Shown one piece after another: positions 1-6,225 of a DNA stretch of 6,381 bases; the first letter of the stretch is position 1, and each line of letters opens with the position of its first letter. The notes under the pieces were generated by a model, which saw only the letters and a program-made list of their open reading frames with translations, had not been told where the DNA came from and did not search any database. The translations under genes were made by a program, and so were the position numbers. Source of the stretch: Gammaproteobacteria bacterium (GTDB lineage Bacteria > Pseudomonadota > Gammaproteobacteria > Xanthomonadales > Xanthomonadaceae); NCBI GenBank assembly GCA_030431185.1, contig JAUIJO010000179.1, positions 1-6,381 on the forward strand, read 5' to 3'.

Positions 1-624
1 CTCCAGTACTTCGAGAAGCCTTACGTGCTGGTACCGGCCAAGAAGGCCGAGAAGGGCTACGTGCTGCTGCGCGAGACCCTGAAGGAAACCGGCCAGGTGG
101 GCATCGCGCGCGTCGTGATCCGGACCCGGGGGTACCTGAGCGCGGTCGTGCCGCAGGGCGATGCCCTGCTCCTGCTGTTGCTGCGCTATCCGCAGGAACT
201 GGTCGATCCGGAGGACTATCGCCTGCCGGGCGGCAAGACCGGCGAGTACCGGATCAGCGACAAGGAATCCGAGATGGCGCGCCAGCTCATCAAGTCGATG
301 TCGGGTGAGTGGGCGCCGGGCGACTACCACGACGAGTTCCGCGAACAGCTGCAGGACGTCATTCGCCGGAAGATGAAGTCCAAGGGCGCGAAGGCCAAGG
401 TCGAGGAGCCCGACCACGACCTCGACGAAGACGCGGCGACCAACGTCGTGGACTTCATGTCCCTGCTCAAGAAGAGCATCGACAGCCAGAAGCGCACGCC
501 GGCGAAGAAACCGGCGGCGAAGAAATCGACGTCGAAGAAGGGCAAGTCGAAGTCGAAGTCGACGGCGAGGAAGGCCACCCAGTCTGCCAGCTCGTCCGGC
601 AAGGGCGCGCGCAAGGCCGGGTGA
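1..624 (+). CDS. ku: Ku, DNA end-binding protein of bacterial NHEJ (5' truncated)
   Basis: Homodimeric Ku rings thread onto broken DNA ends and recruit the ligase LigD for non-homologous end joining. The frame is open from base 1, so the N-terminal part (probably about 70-90 residues of a roughly 280-residue protein) lies upstream. The visible 207 residues open with YFEKPYVLVPAKKAEKGY and continue LLRETL and ARVVIRTRGYL, which are hallmark core (bridge/beta-barrel) motifs of bacterial Ku. The late core follows (GDYHDEFREQLQDVI), then the conserved helical segment NVVDFMSLLKKSI. The last 50 or so residues are a Lys/Ser/Ala-rich basic tail. Such tails are known in other bacterial Ku proteins to help DNA binding and LigD recruitment. 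A run of six leucines (166-183) replaces the more mixed hydrophobic stretch usual at this place. The stop TGA lies 3 bases before the ligD start, in the same frame, so the two genes are surely co-transcribed. Family call is very secure; the start is not visible. Confidence 0.96.
   Translation, partial: LQYFEKPYVLVPAKKAEKGYVLLRETLKETGQVGIARVVIRTRGYLSAVVPQGDALLLLLLRYPQELVDPEDYRLPGGKTGEYRISDKESEMARQLIKSMSGEWAPGDYHDEFREQLQDVIRRKMKSKGAKAKVEEPDHDLDEDAATNVVDFMSLLKKSIDSQKRTPAKKPAAKKSTSKKGKSKSKSTARKATQSASSSGKGARKAG
544..561 (+). repeat. Three tandem copies of AAGTCG in the ku tail
   Basis: Three perfect 6-bp units encode Lys-Ser pairs inside the basic C-terminal tail of Ku. Related AAG/TCG-rich runs precede it (about 505-540), including two copies of GCGAAGAAA. 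The unit is a multiple of three, so copy-number change by slippage would alter tail length without shifting the frame. Confidence 0.7.
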
Positions 625-627
625 CCC

Positions 628-3054
628 GTGGCCCTGCACGAATACGCGCGCAAGCGGCGCACGGGCACGCCGGAACCCCTGGCCGCGGCGACGAGGCCCG
701 GCCATCGTCCGATCTTCGTCGTCCAGCTCCACCACGCCAGTAGCCGGCACTATGACTTCCGCCTGGAGATGGATGGCGTGCTCAAGAGCTGGGCGGTGCC
801 CAAGGGCCCGTCCCTGCGTGTCGGCGAGAAACGCCTTGCGGTCGAGGTGGAGGACCACCCGCTCGACTACGCGGGCTTCGAAGGCGACATCCCGGCGGGC
901 CACTACGGTGCCGGTCATGTCGATGTCTTCGACCACGGACATTGGGCGATGGAGGGTGATCCCCTGCCCGCCCTCGCCCAGGGCAAACTGGATTTCATCC
1001 TCGCCGGCGAGAAGCTCACCGGGGGCTGGAAACTGGTCAGGACGGGGATGCGCGGCAAGCAGCCACAATGGCTGTTGATCAAGCGCGACGATGTCCATGC
1101 AGCGGACCTCGACGCGGACGACCTGCTTGGGGACGATGGCGCATCGGCATCCAAGGGACGTCCATCCGCCGGCAGACGACGCACCTCCACGTCGTGGAAG
1201 CGGAAGGCCAAGGCGCTCGAGGGCGCGCGCGACGCAGGCATGCCGGTGGGGTTCGAGCCGGCGCTGGCGAGGACCCAGGACGCGCCGCCCGCCGGTGAGC
1301 GCTGGCTGCACGAGATCAAGTGGGACGGATACCGCGTGCTCGCCGATCTCGTCGAAGGCCGGGCCCGGCTTCGCTCGCGCAATGGACTCGACTGGACCGA
1401 CACGCTGTCCGAGGTGGCACGTGCGGTAGAGGCCCTGCCGGTCGCCGATGCCTGCCTGGACGGCGAGCTCGTCGTCCTCGAGGCGGACGGCAGGAGCGAT
1501 TTCAGCGAACTCCAGCGCGTGCTCGAAGGCAGCTCGCGGGCACGCCTGCGCTACCTGGTGTTCGACATGCCCGGCGTGGCCGGCATCGACCTGCGCGGCG
1601 TGCCCCTGCTCGAACGCAAACGGCTGTTGCAGGCGCTGCTCGGCGAGGCCACGGGCGTGGTGGCCTACAGCGACCACATCGTCGGCCACGGCGCGAGGAT
1701 GTTCGAGGAAACCGCCAGGGCCGGGATCGAAGGCGTCGTGAGCAAGCGCGCGGACAGTGACTACCGCGCCGGCCGCAGCGGCGACTGGGTGAAGTCCAAG
1801 CACGCCACCACCGACGAGTTCGTCGTGGTCGGATACACCCGCCCCAAGGGCGCGAGGCCAGGCTTCGGCTCACTGCTGCTGGCCCGCCCGGCCGGCGCGT
1901 CCTGGCAGTACATGGGCCGCGTCGGCACCGGCTTCGACGACGCGACGCTCGCGCGCCTGCATGAGCGCTTGAGTGCGATGTGCCAACGCGACGCGCCCGT
2001 CCAGTTGCCGGAACACGTGCCTTTCTCCCGCTCCAGCGTGACCTGGGTCAGGCCGGGGATCGTGGTGGAGGTGGCGTTTCGCGGCCTTGGGAAGGAAGGC
2101 CTGCTACGCCAGTCCAGCTTCCAGCGGCTGCGCCCCGACAAGAACCCCCGCGACCTCGACGGACAACGCCCCTCCCCTGCCCCGGACGCGAATGGAGGCG
2201 ACATGAAGATCAGCCATCCCGAACGCATCATGTTCTCCGACAGCGACTACACCAAGCAGGACATCGCCGACTACTGCCAGGCCGTGGCCAGCTACCTCTT
2301 GCCCGAGCTCGCTGGACGGCCGCTTTCCCTGATGCGCTGTCCCGATGGCAGCCAGTCGAGCTGCTTCTTCCAGAAGCACCATGCCGACAGCCTGGGGTCG
2401 CACGTGCGTCCGGTCGCGCTCGAACAGAGGAGCGGCATCGAAGACTACCTGTTCGTCGAGGACATCGAAGGCATCATCGAACTGGTGCAGATGAATACCG
2501 TGGAGTTCCACCCCTGGGGCGCGAAGGCGGCCTCGCCCGAACGGCCCGACCGGCTGGTGTTCGACCTCGATCCCGGCGAAGGCGTGCCCTGGGAGGAGAT
2601 CGTGCGCGCGGGCCGGGATGTCCGCGACAAGCTGCGCGTCGCCGGCCTGGAAAGCTTCGTGCGGCTGTCGGGTGGCAAGGGCGTGCATGTCGTCGTACCG
2701 ATCGAAACGGGACCGGACTGGGACGACGCGCGCGCCTTCTGCGAAGGCTTCGCCGTGGCCATGTCCGCCCAGGCCCCCGCGCGCTACCTGGCGAGCATGG
2801 CCAAGGCCAAGCGCAAGGGGCGCATCTTCATCGACTGGCTGCGCAACGCGCGTGGTTCCACCAGCGTGGCCTCGTGGTCGCCGCGCGCGCGTCCCGGCGC
2901 GCCCGTGGCCATGCCACTGCGCTGGGACGAACTCGGACGCGTGGAGGGTCCAGCCGCCTACGACCTCGCGAAGGCCCGGCGACGCGCGGCCAGCCTGAAG
3001 GCGGATCCATGGGAGGGCATCGACACCCTGCGCCAGCGCCTGCCTCGCCTCTAG
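628..3054 (+). CDS. ligD: LigD, multifunctional NHEJ DNA ligase (PE-LIG-POL), 808 aa
   Basis: It processes and seals Ku-bound DNA ends. There are three domains, in the order known from Pseudomonas aeruginosa LigD (Mycobacterium has POL first). The PE domain (about 10-155) removes 3' phosphates/ribonucleotides; its metal and phosphate ligands are H35, H41, D43, R45, H77 and Y81, with spacing identical to the Pseudomonas enzyme. Its motif reads LHHASSRHYDFRLE, with H36 where Asp is common. A basic, low-complexity linker (about 158-204) follows. The ATP-dependent ligase (about 205-510) has nucleotidyl-lysine K231 in EIKWDGYR, RSRNG at 249-253, DGEL with E280, EGVVSKR at 368-374, WVKSK at 387-391 and a C-terminal OB-fold ending near LRPDK (505). 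The POL domain (526-808) has metal-binding D646, D648 and D736, plus S681 and H687 in SGGKGVH. The GTG start is chosen because ALHEYARKR matches LigD N-termini and no other in-frame start lies after the ku stop. It is 3 bp downstream of ku, with only a weak ribosome site, so coupling is likely. No lesion is seen; it should be active. Confidence 0.97.
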   Translation: MALHEYARKRRTGTPEPLAAATRPGHRPIFVVQLHHASSRHYDFRLEMDGVLKSWAVPKGPSLRVGEKRLAVEVEDHPLDYAGFEGDIPAGHYGAGHVDVFDHGHWAMEGDPLPALAQGKLDFILAGEKLTGGWKLVRTGMRGKQPQWLLIKRDDVHAADLDADDLLGDDGASASKGRPSAGRRRTSTSWKRKAKALEGARDAGMPVGFEPALARTQDAPPAGERWLHEIKWDGYRVLADLVEGRARLRSRNGLDWTDTLSEVARAVEALPVADACLDGELVVLEADGRSDFSELQRVLEGSSRARLRYLVFDMPGVAGIDLRGVPLLERKRLLQALLGEATGVVAYSDHIVGHGARMFEETARAGIEGVVSKRADSDYRAGRSGDWVKSKHATTDEFVVVGYTRPKGARPGFGSLLLARPAGASWQYMGRVGTGFDDATLARLHERLSAMCQRDAPVQLPEHVPFSRSSVTWVRPGIVVEVAFRGLGKEGLLRQSSFQRLRPDKNPRDLDGQRPSPAPDANGGDMKISHPERIMFSDSDYTKQDIADYCQAVASYLLPELAGRPLSLMRCPDGSQSSCFFQKHHADSLGSHVRPVALEQRSGIEDYLFVEDIEGIIELVQMNTVEFHPWGAKAASPERPDRLVFDLDPGEGVPWEEIVRAGRDVRDKLRVAGLESFVRLSGGKGVHVVVPIETGPDWDDARAFCEGFAVAMSAQAPARYLASMAKAKRKGRIFIDWLRNARGSTSVASWSPRARPGAPVAMPLRWDELGRVEGPAAYDLAKARRRAASLKADPWEGIDTLRQRLPRL
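2194..2205 (+). promoter_or_regulatory. Possible internal ribosome binding site and ATG at the start of the LigD POL domain
   Basis: GGAGG at 2194-2198 is followed after four bases by ATG at 2203-2205, which is in frame with ligD (codon 526). The ATG is the first residue of the POL domain (MKISHPERIMF), directly after a Pro/Asp/Gly-rich linker. If used, it would yield a free POL protein of about 283 residues with all metal ligands. The site is stronger than the one before ligD itself. GGAGG also encodes part of the linker, so it could be chance; there is no experimental support in the sequence. Confidence 0.35.
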
Positions 3055-3085
3055 AACGGATCCCGGGCGCGCGCTCCCCTGCCTT
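3055..3085. other. Short convergent intergenic gap between ligD and the exporter operon
   Basis: These 31 bases separate two operons that run toward each other. They consist largely of short GC palindromes (GGATCC, CCCGGG, GCGCGC). I find no stem followed by a T-run on either strand, so there is no recognisable intrinsic terminator. Termination must be Rho-dependent, lie inside the opposing genes, or be inefficient, which would give overlapping antisense transcripts. Confidence 0.6.
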
Positions 3086-4315
3086 TCAGCTCTTGATGGC
3101 GTCGATGGGCTCCATGTTCGCCGCTTTCACGGCAGGCACGATGCCGAACACCGCGCCGACCACCATGCAGAAACCGACGGACGCCGCGATCGCCCACGCG
3201 GGCGTCGAGGGCGACGGGAAGTCGGGCAGCAGGCCGACGGCGAAGATGGCCAGTGCGCTCAGTCCCAGCCCCGCGAGGCAACCCAGCAGGGACATGAACA
3301 CGGCTTCCGACATGAAACCGCTGATGATCCATGCGCGGGTCGCACCCAGGGCCTTCAGGATGCCGATCTCGCGTGTACGTTCGGCGACCGACACCAGCAT
3401 CATGTTCATGATGCCGATGCCGCCCACGAGCATGGACACCGCCATGATCCCGGCGGAGATCAGGGAGACCGACATCGTCATCTCGTTGAACGCTTCCATG
3501 AACTGGGTCGAGGTCTGGATCTCGAAGTCGTCTTCCTCGCCTTCCGGGATGTCGTGGTTTCGCCTGAGCAGGGCCCTGATCCGCTCGATCACCAGGGGCA
3601 TCGTGGACACCTCCGCCACTTGCATCTGGATCCAGAAGCTGGGATCGCGTTGCAGGTTGCTCATCGCCAACCCGGTCTCGTAAGGCAGGATCAGCAGGTC
3701 GTCCTGGTCCATGCCCATGCTCTTGCCTCGCTCTTCCAGCACGCCGACGATCTTGATCCAGGTCGTGCCCACCTGGACGAACTCGCCGAGTGGATCGTCG
3801 GGCAACCGCAACTGCGAGGCCGCGCTCGGCCCGATCACGCCTACGCGGCGGCGGGCGCTGCCATCGGATGGCACCAGGAAGCGCCCGCGCACGGTATAGA
3901 CGCGCATGAGATCCTGCCAGGTGCTGGAGGTGCCGCGGACGTCGGTGACGATGGCACTGCCGCCGTAGCTCACGGGGGCCCGGAAGCGGCCGTACACGCT
4001 CATTTCCGGGGTGAGGTGCGAGACCCCCTCCACCCGGCGCTCGATCAGTGCCAGATCGCTGTGCCGGAGGTAGGAAACCCGTCCCTTGAGCTGGTTCTCG
4101 AACGAGTTCTTCGGCTGGACGGTGATCGAGTTGGCGCCAAAGCCGGCGAATCGCGCATTGATGTCGTCGCTGAAGCCGTTGATGATCGACACCACGAAGA
4201 TGGTCGCCGCGACGCCCACCGCGATGCCCAATGAGGTGAGGATGCTTCGCATGCGGTGCATGCGCATGGAGCGCAGCGCGGCGATGAAGCTTTCCTTGAG
4301 CAGGAAGGGGATCAC
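3086..4315 (-). CDS. MacB-like ABC transporter permease (FtsX fold), 409 aa
   Basis: This is the inner-membrane permease of a MacAB-type tripartite exporter. It has one N-terminal transmembrane helix (about residues 25-45, ILTSLGIAVGVAATIFVV) and a large periplasmic MacB_PCD-type domain (about 47-281). The C-terminal FtsX domain has three helices (about 284-308, 330-361, 372-393). The family signature VGGIGIMNMMLVSVAERTRE starts at residue 297, followed by IGILKALGAT; the C-terminus AVKAANMEPIDAIKS is also typical. Length matches stand-alone permeases of this family; in E. coli MacB the ATPase is fused to the permease, whereas here it is a separate gene. The GTG start at 4315-4313 is chosen because it overlaps the ATPase stop as GTGA and leaves the usual short cytoplasmic N-terminus. 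The frame stays open further upstream to 4819, but that part is antisense-style shadow of the ATPase gene. The permease family is secure; the substrate (drug, peptide, siderophore or lipid-like) is unknown. Confidence 0.94.
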   Translation of the reverse strand: MIPFLLKESFIAALRSMRMHRMRSILTSLGIAVGVAATIFVVSIINGFSDDINARFAGFGANSITVQPKNSFENQLKGRVSYLRHSDLALIERRVEGVSHLTPEMSVYGRFRAPVSYGGSAIVTDVRGTSSTWQDLMRVYTVRGRFLVPSDGSARRRVGVIGPSAASQLRLPDDPLGEFVQVGTTWIKIVGVLEERGKSMGMDQDDLLILPYETGLAMSNLQRDPSFWIQMQVAEVSTMPLVIERIRALLRRNHDIPEGEEDDFEIQTSTQFMEAFNEMTMSVSLISAGIMAVSMLVGGIGIMNMMLVSVAERTREIGILKALGATRAWIISGFMSEAVFMSLLGCLAGLGLSALAIFAVGLLPDFPSPSTPAWAIAASVGFCMVVGAVFGIVPAVKAANMEPIDAIKS

Positions 4316-5007
4316 CTCACGAACTCCCCGTCTCGTATCTCGACCTGTGAGCGGCACTGGGCGGCGACCGAAGCGTCGTGGGTCACCATGACGATGGTCT
4401 GGCCTTCGCCGTGCAGGCTGGCGAACAGCTCCATGATGACCCGGCTGCTCGCGGAGTCCAGGTTGCCCGTGGGCTCGTCGGCCAGGACCACGCTGGGAGT
4501 GTTGACCAGGGCACGGGCGATCGCGACGCGTTGCTGCTGGCCTCCCGAGAGCTGGCTGGGATAATGGCGGGCGCGGTCGGCCAGTCCTACCTTTTCCAGC
4601 ATGCGTGCCGCCATGTCGCGCCGCTTGCCCTGCCCCACCCCGGCGAAGACCAGGGGCTGGGCGACGTTCTCGAGGGCGCTGAGCTTGGGCAGCAGCGAAT
4701 AGCTCTGGAACACGAAGCCGATGTGACGGTTGCGCAGCCGCGACAACTCCGTGTCGCCCATGTCCTGCGTCGGCGTCCCGTTGAAGTGCATCCGTCCCTC
4801 GCTGGGGCGGTCGAGGCAACCCAGGATGTTCATCAGCGTGGACTTTCCCGAGCCGGAGGCGCCCACGAGCGCGACGTAGTCGTTGGCATGCACCGTGAAG
4901 TCGATGGCCTTCAGCGCCTGCAGCATGCCCGCGCCGTTGTCGTAGTGCTTGGACACGCCCCGCAGCTCGATCACGGCCGCGGAGCCGGCGGGTGCATTCG
5001 CGCTCAT
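4312..5007 (-). CDS. ABC transporter ATP-binding protein, MacB/LolD type, 231 aa
   Basis: This ATPase powers the adjacent permease from the cytoplasm. All nucleotide-binding motifs are intact: Walker A GASGSGKST (residues 49-57, K55), Q-loop Q101 in FVFQSYSLLP, signature LSGGQQQR (153-160), Walker B VVLADEP with E178, D-loop NLDS (182-185) and switch H210. The wording MNILGCLDRPSEG and ARALVNTPSVVLADEPTGNLDS is typical of the MacB/LolD/SalX group, which works with FtsX-type permeases. The ATG at 5007-5005 is chosen because it overlaps the adaptor stop as ATGA and gives the normal family length. The frame runs upstream to 5151, but the extra residues are Arg/Pro/Gly-rich shadow of the adaptor gene. 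Its own stop overlaps the permease GTG by four bases. The ribosome site is weak, so translation probably depends on coupling to the adaptor gene. Confidence 0.96.
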   Translation of the reverse strand: MSANAPAGSAAVIELRGVSKHYDNGAGMLQALKAIDFTVHANDYVALVGASGSGKSTLMNILGCLDRPSEGRMHFNGTPTQDMGDTELSRLRNRHIGFVFQSYSLLPKLSALENVAQPLVFAGVGQGKRRDMAARMLEKVGLADRARHYPSQLSGGQQQRVAIARALVNTPSVVLADEPTGNLDSASSRVIMELFASLHGEGQTIVMVTHDASVAAQCRSQVEIRDGEFVR

Positions 5008-6173
5008 GGGGCTTTGCTCGCCGGGGTCACGAAGTCGCCGTCGCCCAGGTCGCGCAGCGCCTGGTACGGGCCGACGACGAGCGACTCGCCGGCCTCCAGG
5101 CCCTTGGCGACGACCTGGTACTCGTCGTCTGATCGCCCGGTCTCGATCCACTTGCGGCGCGCGCGCCCATCGACCACCGCGTAGACATAGCTGTTGCGCT
5201 CTCCGCCCGCGGTGCCGTCGCCCATGACCGCACGCAGGGGCACCGTCAGGTCGGCCTGGCCGGAGGTGACGACGATCTCCGCCCGCGCTGTCATGCCGCG
5301 CCGGACCGGCAGGTCGCCGGCGTCGTCGATGGCCACGGTCGCCTCGTACTTCAGGCCTTCGGAGTTCTGTCTCGGCGCAGCGGCCAGGCTGATCCCTTCC
5401 ACGCGTCCCCGCAGGCGCTTGTCGGAAAAGGCGATTACATCGATCTCCACCGCCTGGCCGACCTGCACGCGCCCGACATCCATCTCGTCCACGTAGATCT
5501 TCGCCTTCACCTTGCCGGTATCGGCGAGCGTCAGCAGGTGCGAACCCGCGAAGTTGGTGATGCCCGCGACCGCCGTCTCGCCTTCCTTGATGGCCACTTC
5601 GATCACCTGGCCGTCGGACGGCGCACGGATCACGGTCTTGCGCAACGCTTCCTCGATCCGCGCGCGGAGCGCGATCGCCTGCTCCAGGTTCTGGGCGGCG
5701 ATCTTCAGGTCCAGTGCCGACAGGTCGGCTTCGGTGCTGATCTCGTCGAAGCTGTCGCGGCTGAGCAGGCGCTGGGCATAGATGCTGGTGCTGCGCTCCT
5801 GCCTGCGGTTCGAGCGGGCAGTCACCGCGCGCGCGCGCGCGACCGAGGCCTCGGCCACGGCCACGTTGGCGTTCTGCTGCCTCAGTTCCGCCTGCAGCGT
5901 GCTCTGGTCGAACGTCATCAGCACGTCGCCGCGATGCACGCTTTCGCCCAGGGCGACATGGACCGTGGACACGACGCCCGTGATCTCCGGCCGCAGCTCG
6001 ACGCTGTTGAGGAACTCGATCTCGCCGGATGCCAGGATCGTCGTCCTGACCACCCGCGCCTCGGCCGCCCCGAGCTCGACCTCGTGCCGGGCATCGGAGC
6101 TGGAAAACGCCGACAAGGCATAGATGCCGGCGAACACGGAGGCGGCCAGGGCCGCCCGGTACTTCAGTTTCAT
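5004..6173 (-). CDS. MacA-like periplasmic adaptor (HlyD/membrane fusion family), 389 aa
   Basis: This protein should bridge the inner-membrane ABC pair to an outer-membrane TolC-type channel. A basic N-terminus and a hydrophobic stretch (about 7-23) form an uncleaved anchor or signal; there is no lipobox cysteine, so it is not a lipoprotein. The first lipoyl half lies at about 57-89 (ELRPEITGVV to GDVLMTFD). An alpha-helical coiled-coil hairpin covers about 91-177. The second lipoyl half includes RAPSDGQV (183-190). Beta-barrel and membrane-proximal domains fill the rest (VDEMDVGRVQVGQAVEID; MTARAEIVV; GLEAGESLVVGPYQALRDL). At the hairpin tip, R127, I131 and S138 match the spacing of the R-x3-L-x6-S motif known to contact TolC in AcrA/MacA, with Ile for Leu. 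The ATG start fits the anchor and has AAGGA ten bases upstream. The stop overlaps the ATPase start. Family call is secure; the partner channel and substrate are not visible. Confidence 0.94.
   Translation of the reverse strand: MKLKYRAALAASVFAGIYALSAFSSSDARHEVELGAAEARVVRTTILASGEIEFLNSVELRPEITGVVSTVHVALGESVHRGDVLMTFDQSTLQAELRQQNANVAVAEASVARARAVTARSNRRQERSTSIYAQRLLSRDSFDEISTEADLSALDLKIAAQNLEQAIALRARIEEALRKTVIRAPSDGQVIEVAIKEGETAVAGITNFAGSHLLTLADTGKVKAKIYVDEMDVGRVQVGQAVEIDVIAFSDKRLRGRVEGISLAAAPRQNSEGLKYEATVAIDDAGDLPVRRGMTARAEIVVTSGQADLTVPLRAVMGDGTAGGERNSYVYAVVDGRARRKWIETGRSDDEYQVVAKGLEAGESLVVGPYQALRDLGDGDFVTPASKAP
5826..5841. repeat. (CG)8 alternating purine-pyrimidine run
   Basis: Sixteen bases of strict CG alternation lie inside the adaptor gene and encode an Arg-Ala pattern (VARARAV) at the start of the coiled-coil region. 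Alternating CG is the classic Z-DNA-forming sequence. In a high-GC coding region it is most simply explained by Arg/Ala codon choice. Confidence 0.7.
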
Positions 6174-6225
6174 TGCCTGTCCGTCCTTGCCGCGCGCAAC
6201 GTGGCGCTGTGTCGCGGCGGATTGC
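6174..6225 (-). other. Short gap between the membrane-protein gene and the adaptor gene
   Basis: The 52 bases hold the adaptor ribosome site and a weak TTGC/GCAA inverted repeat. I see no convincing -35/-10 pair and no terminator with a T-run, which favours read-through transcription from the upstream gene. Confidence 0.5.
6184..6188 (-). promoter_or_regulatory. Ribosome binding site of the periplasmic adaptor gene
   Basis: AAGGA on the - strand ends ten bases before the ATG at 6173-6171. It supports that start. A short inverted repeat TTGC-N5-GCAA (6187-6199) overlaps its upstream edge and could slightly shield it, but the stem is only four pairs. Confidence 0.6.

Noticed and set aside
1..3054. 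The NHEJ genes as part of a phage or mobile island.
   Set aside because: No integrase, transposase, tRNA, direct repeats or shift in base composition is visible. A Ku/LigD pair is a common chromosomal cassette in many bacteria.
3050..3073. TCTAGA, GGATCC, CCCGGG and GCGCGC in close succession, resembling a cloning polylinker or a clone junction.
   Set aside because: The spacing does not match a vector polylinker. The TCTAGA overlaps the natural ligD stop, and native genes run intact up to both sides. In GC-rich DNA such palindromes cluster by chance. It would only be revived if reads disagreed at this place.
3055..3085. Possible bidirectional terminator between the convergent genes.
   Set aside because: The candidate stem around GGGCGCGCGCTCCC has only three clean outer pairs and no flanking T- or A-run.
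1980..3683. A 567-codon + strand open frame spanning the end of ligD, the intergenic gap and the permease region.
   Set aside because: It is out of frame with ligD and antisense to the permease. Its product is low-complexity Arg/Pro/Ala-rich with no family motifs, as expected of non-coding frames in high-GC DNA.
4316..4819. Upstream extension of the permease frame to 4819.
   Set aside because: The extra residues are a shifted-frame copy of the ATPase gene with no motif content. The GTG at 4315 with a GTGA overlap gives the normal family N-terminus.
5008..5151. Upstream extension of the ATPase frame to 5151.
   Set aside because: The extra 48 residues are Arg/Pro/Gly-rich and overlap the adaptor C-terminus out of frame. 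ATG 5007 gives the usual length and an ATGA overlap.
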